Source: Gammaproteobacteria bacterium
Lineage (GTDB): Bacteria > Pseudomonadota > Gammaproteobacteria > Steroidobacterales > Steroidobacteraceae
Direction: 5' to 3'
Length of the DNA: 64,000 nucleotides
Assembly (NCBI GenBank): GCA_017577615.1
Contig: PKRE01000002.1
Coordinates: 1-64,000, forward strand
Position numbers and translations under genes: made by a program. Positions within the stretch are counted from its first letter, which is position 1; each line of letters starts with the position of its first letter. This document shows positions 53,771 through 61,888 of this stretch, in pieces. The notes below the pieces were generated by a model. It was not told the DNA's origin. It searched no databases and saw nothing but the letters and a program-made list of their open reading frames with translations.

Positions 53771-54136
53771 TTAGCTGCGAGCTACGAGAAACACTCCCGA
53801 GCAAATCAGCAGCACGCCCACAACGCGGCCGACGCTGACCGCATCCCCGGTGGCGGCGCCGATGACGAGCGTGACAGCAAAGCCCAGCCCGACCAGCGGA
53901 TAGGCCTTGCTGACATCCCAATCGGCCAGCACGAGCAGCCAAACGATCGCGCCGGCTGCGTACAGGGCCAGCCCGAGGACAATGGCGGGCTGAAAGAGCA
54001 GCCCCAGGAACCGGGCGGGACTGGATGCTTCCAGCGTCAGCGCCCTTGCGGCCTCGCTCGACATGCCAGCTTTGAGGCAGAACTGTGCTGCGACCGACAG
54101 CAGCACGCTCGACAACGCGAGGATGAAGGTTCTCAT
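53771..54136 (-). CDS. SMR/EamA-like four-helix membrane protein
   Basis: A 121-residue protein with four helices. ALSSVLLSVAAQFCLKAGMS resembles the first helix of small DMT proteins (ArnE/ArnF/EmrE-like), and SKAYPLVGLGFAVTLVIGA is the conserved YPL helix. It follows the HAD-UbiA gene by 3 bp. In this context it may flip a polyprenyl-phosphate sugar, like ArnE/F, rather than export drugs. Confidence 0.75.
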   Translation of the reverse strand: MRTFILALSSVLLSVAAQFCLKAGMSSEAARALTLEASSPARFLGLLFQPAIVLGLALYAAGAIVWLLVLADWDVSKAYPLVGLGFAVTLVIGAATGDAVSVGRVVGVLLICSGVFLVARS

Positions 54137-54139
54137 TGC

Positions 54140-55657
54140 TCACCCGAGCTCGATGTAGTGGGCGATCAAAGTCACGGCGATCATCGCCGCAATGGTGAAA
54201 CGACTGCCGAAGTCCTTCAATGCGAACACGAGCGGATCGTCGTGCATTTCGCCGCGGGCGGTCTTGATCCAGAGGCGCGAGATCCAGTACGTCAGCCCGA
54301 TGAGCACAAGCCACATCAGTTGCGGTGTCTCATAGTCACGGCTGACTCCCATCGTGCTGATGAACATGGCGAACACGATGACGGAGCACAGACCCGCTCC
54401 CACGCCCATCGGCCAGAGAATCACCAGATCCGACACGCGGTAATTGCGCCCTCGGGCTGCGGTTTCCTCGGCGTCCCGCAAGGTCACCAGCTCCGAGCAC
54501 CGTTTTACCAGCGCAAGGCTGAAGAAGATGAAAACAGAGAACAGCAACAACCAGGAGCTGGTTGTCACGCCGATGGCGAGGGCGCCGGCAAGGATGCGCA
54601 GCGTGTACAAGGATGCGAGAACCAGAACGTCGATCAGCATGACCTTCTTGAGCGTCCAGCTGTAGGCGCTGGTGACGACCAAGTAAGTAAGCAGGGCGAG
54701 AAGGAAGCGCGGTCCTACGGAGTGTGCAAGCAGCAGGGCGGCACACAACAGAGCTGTCGACGTCGCGACCGCTGTAGGGATCGTGATCTCGCCGCTCGCG
54801 AGCGGCCGCCTACTCTTGCGCGGATGAGCTCTGTCGTTGTCTAAGTCCAGCAGATCGTTGGCGAGATAGCTCGCCGATCCAGCGAGAGAAAAGCTCAGGA
54901 ACGCGAGCACTGCAGTCAAGATCTCGCCGACCTGGTCGAAGGCGAACGCAGTGAGCAACGGCACGAACACGAGCACATTCTTGGTCCATTGATGGACACG
55001 CAGCGCGCGGGCCCACGTGAGGAGACTCGGACGCTGGACGGGGAACTCCCGCTCGACTGGCACAGTACGTCGTATCGTGTCCACGCCGACGGGATTACCA
55101 ACGATCACGGCCGCTTTGCTGGCTTTCCAGACTTCCAGGTCGGAGATGCTGTCGCCGACATAGACAAAGTCATCGCCGACTCGCTCCCGGATCACCCGGA
55201 GCTTTTCTTTACCCTTCAAGTTGCGTTCGTCGGTGGCAATGACTTCGTCGAATAGGCCGACGCGCTTTGCGACCGCCTCTGCGATGCTCTTATGAGCGGC
55301 AGTCGCGAGGACGAGCTTGCGCCCTTCGGCTTTCTGCGCGCGAAGATAGTCGAGCAGCGGCTGGCGCAGTGGCAGCAGCTCCCCTGGGAACTCAATATGC
55401 CTGGCGATCTGAGCCTTGAAGAACGCGCGGCCCTTGGCCAGCCAGAAGGGCAACCTGAACGCATTGTGCAGCGATCGCTTGAGCAGCAGGACGATGGATT
55501 CGAGCAGCGTATCGCTCGGTGTCAGCGTTCCGTCGAGATCTACCACGAGGGGAGGACGCACATCGACGGGAGGCGGATGAGACGCGATGGGCGCGGTGTT
55601 CGACAGCACTGGAGGTTGACCTCTTGGTGGCTTGCAGCGCTCGCACTCTAGCATCAC
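54140..55657 (-). CDS. HAD-UbiA fusion, decaprenyl-phosphate phosphoribosyltransferase-like
   Basis: A 505-residue two-domain protein. Residues about 35-215 are a HAD phosphatase (VVDLDGTLTPSDT; VYVGDSISDLEVWKAS). Residues about 220-505 are a UbiA-type prenyltransferase with nine or so helices and the motif YLANDLLDLDNDRAHPRKSR (about 270-289; NDxxDxxxD). The family includes 5-phosphoribosyl transferases onto polyprenyl phosphate, where a HAD partner removes the 5-phosphate. Here both would be one chain. With the adjacent SMR-like protein it suggests synthesis and flipping of a polyprenyl-phosphate pentose. No DprE1/E2 epimerase is in the window. Confidence 0.82.
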   Translation of the reverse strand: MMLECERCKPPRGQPPVLSNTAPIASHPPPVDVRPPLVVDLDGTLTPSDTLLESIVLLLKRSLHNAFRLPFWLAKGRAFFKAQIARHIEFPGELLPLRQPLLDYLRAQKAEGRKLVLATAAHKSIAEAVAKRVGLFDEVIATDERNLKGKEKLRVIRERVGDDFVYVGDSISDLEVWKASKAAVIVGNPVGVDTIRRTVPVEREFPVQRPSLLTWARALRVHQWTKNVLVFVPLLTAFAFDQVGEILTAVLAFLSFSLAGSASYLANDLLDLDNDRAHPRKSRRPLASGEITIPTAVATSTALLCAALLLAHSVGPRFLLALLTYLVVTSAYSWTLKKVMLIDVLVLASLYTLRILAGALAIGVTTSSWLLLFSVFIFFSLALVKRCSELVTLRDAEETAARGRNYRVSDLVILWPMGVGAGLCSVIVFAMFISTMGVSRDYETPQLMWLVLIGLTYWISRLWIKTARGEMHDDPLVFALKDFGSRFTIAAMIAVTLIAHYIELG

Positions 55658-56172
55658 GGGGCTTTTCTGGATGCGAAATTCTCCATGTTTTTCAAATACT
55701 TCGATTGTCGGATTTTTTTACGATGCGAAGCTGCTGCGGCTGCCCAACTCATCCGAGAACGAAGGTGACCGACCGCATCGTCAGCGCGTGAGCGCCGATG
55801 CCGTGCACCATGCGGCGATGCAGCTTGCGGCGCCTGGTACCTGGATGAGCGATCGGCCAGAGACAGCCGCCGATGTGATGCAATTCACATTTCCGGGCGT
55901 CCAGCCAACCCGCGGGCGATGTTTACGGAAGCTGCTTCCAGACAGGTTGGAGTGCGTCGACTACCATGAGCTTCACTCCGCCACGAATGCTGCAGTTGTC
56001 TAGGCAGGAGCATGTCTTGTTTTGTCGACAGTTTCGCACTCGCAAGCATGGGGTTTATAACCTGCACTGCATTTGGTGCGGAGAGTCTCGCAGTGATACC
56101 CACTCTTGCCGCTTCTTGGACCATGCTCCGATGACGCGAGAGTCGCTCCGTCTGCCTTTGAGAGACAGTTTC
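55658..56172. other. Divergent intergenic region before second secreted protein
   Basis: 515 bp. It probably carries promoters for both the HAD-UbiA gene and the secreted protein. AT-rich patches occur at 55690-55720 and 56030-56060. No sigma-54 consensus with CAC was found. Confidence 0.35.
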
Positions 56173-56985
56173 ATGGGAAAGATTGCCGTAATCCTAGCCA
56201 GCAGCCTCGTGTTCGCAGCTCAAGCATTGGCGGCAGCCACCGGCTTGCCGTTCAGGAGCGATTTCGAGAACAACAACTTCGACGAATGGGATGGCGGTCC
56301 GGATGAGACGATGACCATCACCAGTCAACAAGCATCATCCGGCCGTTATTCGGTGCAGGCCGTGATGACGCGTGGCCAGCCGACAGACAACTACAAAGAT
56401 TACGTCTTCGGGGATCACCCACGCGTGCGTGGCACGCCCGTATCGAGCTCAGGGCTTTGGTTGGCGTACGACAGCAAGTTCGATGAGGGGTTTCAGTTCG
56501 GCCGGAACTCGGCTGTGCACAAGTCCGCGATCATCAACTTCGAGGACGAGAACGGACGACGTCGCTACCAGATCATCGTCAACGTCTTTAACTCGACCGG
56601 CGAGTACTTCCTAGAGCATCTCAAGTGGAACGCCGATCGTAGCTTTGGCGGTGCGCTCAATGGCCTGGAGCAACACATCGGCACCCCGGCCAAAGTGCGC
56701 CTGGGGCAGTGGGATCGAATCAAGCTCTTCATCAAGCCGAACACCCCGGGTCGCGCAGACGGCATTGTGCGGCTTTGGATCAACGGCGAGCTGAAGGTCG
56801 ATCGGAACAATGTGCCGCTGCGCGAGGGGACGAACTACAACCCGAACAAGCTCATCATGTCGAACTACGTGACCGACACGACGACTTCCGGTATTCAGCG
56901 CTGGGACAATTTCTACTTGGGCGAAACAGATCCGGATGCCTCTACTGTTCGTCCGCGGCCGCCTGTGCTCGAGTCTGTGGAGTGA
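56173..56985 (+). CDS. Secreted protein, beta-sandwich-like, possibly polysaccharide lyase
   Basis: A 270-residue exported protein. The signal AVILASSLVFAAQALA ends near residue 20. The mature start LPFRSDFENNNFDEWDGG parallels that of the 52521-53411 product. The interior has many aromatic strands (YFLEHLKWNADRSFGG, GQWDRIKLFIKP, GIQRWDNFYLGETDP), like jelly-roll glycan-active enzymes (heparin-lyase-like or laminin-G-like folds). It ends STVRPRPPVLESVE. No catalytic residues can be named with confidence. ATG 56173 is chosen as the start of the signal peptide. It may cleave or bind the exported polymer. Confidence 0.6.
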   Translation: MGKIAVILASSLVFAAQALAAATGLPFRSDFENNNFDEWDGGPDETMTITSQQASSGRYSVQAVMTRGQPTDNYKDYVFGDHPRVRGTPVSSSGLWLAYDSKFDEGFQFGRNSAVHKSAIINFEDENGRRRYQIIVNVFNSTGEYFLEHLKWNADRSFGGALNGLEQHIGTPAKVRLGQWDRIKLFIKPNTPGRADGIVRLWINGELKVDRNNVPLREGTNYNPNKLIMSNYVTDTTTSGIQRWDNFYLGETDPDASTVRPRPPVLESVE

Positions 56986-56999
56986 TGCCCCCTCCCGTT

Positions 57000-57200
57000 C
57001 CCTCCCCCGCGTTGCGGGGGAGGGATTTTTTGCTTCTCGGATTCTCTTCCGCGTTGCGGGGGAGGGATTCTTTGCTCTCGATCCTCCCGCGCGGCGGGGG
57101 TGATTTTCTTGCTCTCGAATGCCTCCCCGCGTAACGGAAGGAATTTTGTTGCTTCTCGAATTCCTAGGCGTGGCTGGGAAGGATTTATTCTCGTCTCGAA
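57000..57200. repeat. Degenerate tandem array of terminator-like hairpins (5 units)
   Basis: Five units of about 38-43 bp: 57000-57042, 57043-57082, 57083-57120, 57121-57161, 57162-57200. Unit 1 is a perfect 11-bp stem (CCCTCCCCCGC/GCGGGGGAGGG, loop GTT) followed by ATTTTTT (57025-57031), an ideal intrinsic terminator. Each unit has a GC stem, a T-rich stretch and CTCGaattcct-like spacing; stems decay progressively from unit 1 to 5. It lies between convergent genes. Confidence 0.85.
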
Positions 57201-57204
57201 GCGC

Positions 57205-58401
57205 TTAGCGCGGGATCACCTCGATGATCGACGTCGCTGCCCGTTGCCAGGAATGCACTTCCGCCAGCGACAGCGCTGCACGACACATCTGCTCGTAGCG
57301 CGAGTAGGGTACCTCGAGCGCTTCCAGCAAAGACGTTGCGAGCGCGTCCTCGCTCTCAGCGAGCCAGCCGTGTCTGCCGTGCTGGAACTCGATTCCCTCG
57401 ATCGCTTCCGGCGTTCCGATGACTGGGAGCCCAACGGCTAGCGACTCCAGAATTTTGTTCTTCATCCCGGCGCCGAGGAACATTGGACAGATCGAAAAGC
57501 GTGATGCTCTCAGATACGGCTCAATTTGCGGGACGTCCCGTTCCAAACGAACGTTGGGGGTGGCCGCAGCTTGAGCAACCAGCTCGTCGCTCGGATTACG
57601 GCCAACGATCAGCAAGCGCAGATCCGGACGTCGTGCATGGATCACTGGCCAGATGCGCTGCAATAGGCGAGTGGCGGCATCGATGTTCGGCGGGAAATGC
57701 AACGTACCAAAAAAGACGATCTGCTTGGAATCGAATCGCTGCCTCAAGTCGCGCTCGAGATCCTCGGCCGCAAGCGATCGAACGCCGTTCGGGACGCAGG
57801 TGACCGATTGACCCGGCAGTGCTGCACGAATCTCCCGGCAGTCTCTTTCCGTGATGGCGAGCACGTGTACGTCGCGCGGCACCAGCCGCTGCTTGACACG
57901 GCGCACATAGAGCATCTGAAGGTGCAGGGAGAGTCGCTCCGACCACGATGCTGCGAGCGGCAACTGCGAGCGCAATGCGCGCAGCCGCGAATCGCAAAAA
58001 TCACAGATGCGAACGGGTGCTCTGGATGCAGCACCGTAGAGCACGATCGCACTCATGTGCAGGTAGAACTCCGCATCGTACGAATCGCGGTCTTGCTCGA
58101 GCAGCGTCAGCAGCGAGGGATAGAAACGAAAGCCGTGGAGCTGGACGTTGCTCGGGCGAGGTACGACAAGCGCGCGGGCAAAACCCAGCAGGCTCTTTGG
58201 GGGTGTGGGCGCCGCAGCGGTATCGTTCGTCGATCTGATTCGAGCATGGGGTATCCGCTCGGCGAGCTTCCTGTCCGAGCCCGGCAAGAAGATCGTGACC
58301 TGTGCCTGCCGAGCCAGTTCGCTCAGCAGGTTGACGTAGCGCAGCGACCAGCCATTGTCGATTTGCTCGAAAGGCTCGTTGAGAACGACCCGAATGCGCA
58401 T
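57205..58401 (-). CDS. Glycosyltransferase, XrtA-type (family 1/4)
   Basis: A 398-residue GT-B enzyme. MRIRVVLNEPFEQIDNGWSL opens, FFGTLHFPPNIDAATRLLQR marks the donor domain (about 227-246), and CPMFLGAGMKNKILESLAVG (about 309-328) holds the acidic donor-binding Glu. It resembles exosortase-associated sugar transferases (TIGR03087). Its ATG shares one base with the flippase stop (TGATG), so it is the last gene of the operon from the right edge. Confidence 0.85.
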   Translation of the reverse strand: MRIRVVLNEPFEQIDNGWSLRYVNLLSELARQAQVTIFLPGSDRKLAERIPHARIRSTNDTAAAPTPPKSLLGFARALVVPRPSNVQLHGFRFYPSLLTLLEQDRDSYDAEFYLHMSAIVLYGAASRAPVRICDFCDSRLRALRSQLPLAASWSERLSLHLQMLYVRRVKQRLVPRDVHVLAITERDCREIRAALPGQSVTCVPNGVRSLAAEDLERDLRQRFDSKQIVFFGTLHFPPNIDAATRLLQRIWPVIHARRPDLRLLIVGRNPSDELVAQAAATPNVRLERDVPQIEPYLRASRFSICPMFLGAGMKNKILESLAVGLPVIGTPEAIEGIEFQHGRHGWLAESEDALATSLLEALEVPYSRYEQMCRAALSLAEVHSWQRAATSIIEVIPR

Positions 58402-59984
58402 CAGAGTACCGCCGCCCGATTGGTGCTGTCCTGTGAGCGCCAGAACTCGCCTTGCAACATCGAAGTGATGTTCGCGCCGGGGCGCTTGAAGCCGTCTTTG
58501 CCGAAGTAAACGGCCATGAAGACGACGAAGTGCAATATCGTCAGTAGGCCAACGGCAATGAAGAAGGACACGAGGCTTTCAAACTCCACGAAGCGACGCA
58601 GACCGATCGCCCCAATCAGGAAGGGGACGGAGACCACTGCACAGCGCAGCACCACCGTCGTGTAGAAATCCCGTAGCCTGAGCTGTGCGGCATAGCAGGC
58701 ATACCAAGGCAAGACCAATCCGGTGAGTATCAGATGCGGGATGGTCGTGCCCAGCGCAATACCGACGAGCCCGTACCGTTGGACCAGGATGAGGCTCAGA
58801 GTGAGGTTCGCAATTGCCTCGACAATCCGGCAGCGCGCAACGATGTGAGGCTTACCGAGGCCATACAGCACGCTTGCCATGGCATGATGCGCCGGCGACA
58901 GAACCATACCGATGCCCAGCGCGACCAGGATTGTACCGCTCGCGGCGGCGAAGCGCTCACCCATCCACAATCCTATGAACGGCTCACCGAGAACGATGTA
59001 GGCGATGATCACCGGAGCACCGACGACGAGCGACAACGTCGTGCTCGACAACAGCGTGTTGCGGATGCGGTCTTGTTCGCGTAGCGCGTGGTGATGGCTG
59101 GCCATGGGGCTGAATACCTGCACCGTCGAGACCGCGAACGAACGAAAGTAATCGACCAGGCTCCCGGCGATCGCGTAGTAGGTCACCGATGCGACCGGCA
59201 GGAAGGCGGCGGCAACCAGGGCGTCGGAGGCGAAGGTGATGCGTTGGCCGATGTTGCTGATCAGCACTTGCACGCTGAAGCCAAGCAGCTTCTTCGCGAG
59301 CCTCACTGCATGGCGATACCGCAGGAGGCGAAACCGTAGACGCATGCCGGCACGTCGCACCTGCATCCGGCATGCGACGATCATGAGCACGCCGCTTGCG
59401 ACCGACACGCCGAGCTGAATCAGAGCAAGACCGATGATCTTGTAGCCAGCGCCGAGGGCGAGGACGATCGCTGTAGCCCGAACGAGGGTGAAGGGAATCG
59501 TGACGGCGTTGGCGATGTCGAACCGCTGCAGTCCCAGCAGAATGCCAGAGTAGAGATTAAAGATGAAGCTGAGGCCGATCGTTGCGCCCGTCAGTGCGAT
59601 GGCGACTTGGGCATCACGCAACTTGGCCGCATCGACATCGAGCCAGTACTCCAGGGACAGCGCCCCAATGACTGAGATCAGGATACATGCGAGCGCGATG
59701 AGGGTGTAGAGGAGGAGCGAGACGCTGTAGACACGATTGAGCTTGCGCTCGGCAGCCTTGGCGTTGGCACGCGACGCATTACGGATGACGGCCTCACGTA
59801 CACCAAAATCGAGCAAGTTGAGGTAGCCCGTGAACTGCATGAGCACCGCCCACAGGCCGTAGTACGCGTCACCGAGCTTGTTGACGACGTACGGGGAAAG
59901 AAAGAACGAGACGACGATGCCCAAGAAGAGGGCAGACCAATTCGAAAGGATGTTCTTGCCAATCCCGCCGGAGAGTCTAGCCAC
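58401..59984 (-). CDS. wzx: Wzx-type oligosaccharide flippase
   Basis: A 527-residue MOP-superfamily transporter with about fourteen helices. The N-terminus LSGGIGKNILSNWSALFLGI is typical of Polysacc_synt proteins. It translocates undecaprenyl-PP-linked repeat units to the periplasm for polymerisation by the Wzy-like protein at 30592. It is the only Wzx candidate in the window. It lies 47 bp after the hydrolase gene, and its stop overlaps the next glycosyltransferase. Confidence 0.9.
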   Translation of the reverse strand: MARLSGGIGKNILSNWSALFLGIVVSFFLSPYVVNKLGDAYYGLWAVLMQFTGYLNLLDFGVREAVIRNASRANAKAAERKLNRVYSVSLLLYTLIALACILISVIGALSLEYWLDVDAAKLRDAQVAIALTGATIGLSFIFNLYSGILLGLQRFDIANAVTIPFTLVRATAIVLALGAGYKIIGLALIQLGVSVASGVLMIVACRMQVRRAGMRLRFRLLRYRHAVRLAKKLLGFSVQVLISNIGQRITFASDALVAAAFLPVASVTYYAIAGSLVDYFRSFAVSTVQVFSPMASHHHALREQDRIRNTLLSSTTLSLVVGAPVIIAYIVLGEPFIGLWMGERFAAASGTILVALGIGMVLSPAHHAMASVLYGLGKPHIVARCRIVEAIANLTLSLILVQRYGLVGIALGTTIPHLILTGLVLPWYACYAAQLRLRDFYTTVVLRCAVVSVPFLIGAIGLRRFVEFESLVSFFIAVGLLTILHFVVFMAVYFGKDGFKRPGANITSMLQGEFWRSQDSTNRAAVL

Positions 59985-60031
59985 GTTCGCGGTCTCTCGA
60001 TTGGTTCGTCCGTCGGCCAGTGCAAAGTGCC

Positions 60032-60979
60032 TCAGGCTGGGCTGCCGTGGCGGATCTCAGGCAACTGCAGCCAGGCTCGACAATGCTCCAACATCTCGCG
60101 CTGCCACTCGTGAAACGTGAGGACATGATTGGCGTACGGGATGATGTGCTGGCGAATCTGCAGCTGGTATGGCTCGAGTTGCTCGCGATAGAAAGCCACG
60201 AATTTCTCTTCGTATTCCGAGTACAGGCGATCCTTCTCGGCGAACACCAGCAGCGCTCGGCCGCCGCGAGCCAGGAACGCGAGGTACGCGGGTGGAAAGA
60301 GCGGGTTGGCATTGCCGCGCTGCTCCTCGGACACAGGTTGCTGGGCCGCCGGCTTGTCCCTGACGAACATGCGCAGCATCGAGCGCCAGATGACGCCGTA
60401 CTCACTTTGGAACGTCAGGAAGCGCCACCACGATTTCGGTTCCAGTAAGCGCCGGAAGTACTTCTGGCGCCGCGAGTCGAGCTCGGCTCGCGTCAGGTAC
60501 TTCGCGGGGGTCACCGCGTTGCTCGATAGTGTGACATTCATGCCCAGAGACAGCAGGCTCTCCACGCGCGAGTCGCGCTGGGCAGCAAGGACTGCCGTGA
60601 CGGCGCCGCCGCACAAGCCGCCGAGCATGAAGCGTTTGAACCCATGCGTGGTAGCCAGCCACTCGATGGCGCAGAGCGTATCCTCGACGTAGCGGCCGAC
60701 CTCGATGTGGTTATACACGTCAGCGAGCATGACTTCGCTCAAGTCGCCTTCCGAGTCGCCGAGGCCGAAGAAGTCGAAGCGTAGAACCGTATAGCCGAGA
60801 GAGGTCAGCAGCTCGGTCAATGGCACGTACAGGCGACCCGGTCCGACACGCATCTTGACGCCGGGGGAGAGCAGGATGACAGCGGGAAGTGTTCGGTTCG
60901 GCTCACCTGGTGTGTGCAGGGTGCCGTACAGGCGCAAACCGTCCCGATTCAAGAACGAGATTGCTTCGACCTTAGGCAT
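60032..60979 (-). CDS. Alpha/beta hydrolase, XrtA hydrolase-1-like
   Basis: A 315-residue alpha/beta-hydrolase-fold protein. AVILLSPGVKMRVGPGRLYV gives the oxyanion region, VLRFDFFGLGDSEGD follows, and the nucleophile elbow FMLGGLCGGAVTAVL has Cys in the Ser place. A C-terminal His lies in PYANHVLTF. It resembles the exosortase-associated hydrolase 1 (TIGR03100), where a GLC elbow is also found as I recall. ATG 60979 is chosen, since the frame continues upstream without family features. It overlaps hydrolase 2 by 8 bp. A role in glycan acyl or thioester hydrolysis is unknown. Confidence 0.83.
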   Translation of the reverse strand: MPKVEAISFLNRDGLRLYGTLHTPGEPNRTLPAVILLSPGVKMRVGPGRLYVPLTELLTSLGYTVLRFDFFGLGDSEGDLSEVMLADVYNHIEVGRYVEDTLCAIEWLATTHGFKRFMLGGLCGGAVTAVLAAQRDSRVESLLSLGMNVTLSSNAVTPAKYLTRAELDSRRQKYFRRLLEPKSWWRFLTFQSEYGVIWRSMLRMFVRDKPAAQQPVSEEQRGNANPLFPPAYLAFLARGGRALLVFAEKDRLYSEYEEKFVAFYREQLEPYQLQIRQHIIPYANHVLTFHEWQREMLEHCRAWLQLPEIRHGSPA

Positions 60980-61814
60980 CGATCTGCTCCAGCCATTCGA
61001 GCGTTGTGGCTTCCAGTCTTTCGGCGCGTCCGTAGAACTGCCTGATCTCGCGCCAGAAGGGCTGCTCGTTGACTCTGGCGAAACGTCCCTGGGGATAGGC
61101 GCTCGCAAGCGCCTGCAGGTCATCGCGATCTTTCTGCTTTTCGTTGGCGGCGATCTGCACGACGAGGACCGGTCCGTTGTGAACCCGCTGCTGGCCTGGC
61201 GGAAGCAGGGACGGGATGGCGCACGACTCGAACAATGCCTTGCCGATCTCATAGCCGTCCACGTTGACGCGTTCGCCGTTGCGCAGACGTTCTTGGAGGC
61301 GTTCGCGATTGTCGACCACGCGGCCGTAGACGGCCAGCTGAGTGGTGAGATTCGAGCGTAGCAATTCCTGAAAGTAGCTCGCTCCATCGCAAATTGGGTC
61401 CCAAAGGACGAGCGGCCCATCTGCGAGACGATCGATGCAGCGCCGCTCTGCCAGTATGGCTGCGAGCGTGGCGCCGAAGCGCAACCCGACGAGCCCAATC
61501 TGCTTGGCATGGGGCGCTAACTTGGCCACTTGCTCGACCGCTGCGGTCAGGTCGGCGATGTGTGTTTCGAGCGTCGTCTCGGCAAGGTCCCCGGCGCTGT
61601 CGCCGGCACCCGTGTAGTCGAAACGCAGGACCGGGTGGCCTCGTCGCGCCAGCGCCCTCGCGCAGCTCACGAACACGCGCTGAGCCCAGAGCTTCTCCTC
61701 GGCGAACGGATGGCTGAACACAAAGGCGGTCTTGGTGGTCGTTTCCGTCGGCAGATGCGCAAAACCGAAGAGCTGGATGTCATCGCGCGAAAAAAAGAAC
61801 GGGATTTCCTTCAT
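60972..61814 (-). CDS. Alpha/beta hydrolase, XrtA hydrolase-2-like
   Basis: A 280-residue alpha/beta-hydrolase-fold protein. FVFSHPFAEEKLWAQRVFVS (about 31-50) and VLRFDYTGAGDSAGD match the XrtA-associated hydrolase 2 type (TIGR03101). The elbow GLVGLRFGATLAAI has Arg where Ser is usual, so classic serine hydrolysis is unlikely. It stands in tandem with hydrolase 1, an arrangement typical of XrtA loci that also encode ACP and ligase (here 35 kb away). Confidence 0.83.
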   Translation of the reverse strand: MKEIPFFFSRDDIQLFGFAHLPTETTTKTAFVFSHPFAEEKLWAQRVFVSCARALARRGHPVLRFDYTGAGDSAGDLAETTLETHIADLTAAVEQVAKLAPHAKQIGLVGLRFGATLAAILAERRCIDRLADGPLVLWDPICDGASYFQELLRSNLTTQLAVYGRVVDNRERLQERLRNGERVNVDGYEIGKALFESCAIPSLLPPGQQRVHNGPVLVVQIAANEKQKDRDDLQALASAYPQGRFARVNEQPFWREIRQFYGRAERLEATTLEWLEQIDA

Positions 61815-61888
61815 GTCGAATCGGATCAGTCACGCGCGGCGCAAACCTACATATTCGCAGGCATTGCTCGCAATGGCGCGGATATAAG

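Noticed and set aside
52521..56985. The two secreted proteins as PEP-CTERM substrates
   Set aside because: Their C-termini have a PP-rich tail but no following membrane helix or basic cluster, so they lack the PEP-CTERM layout.
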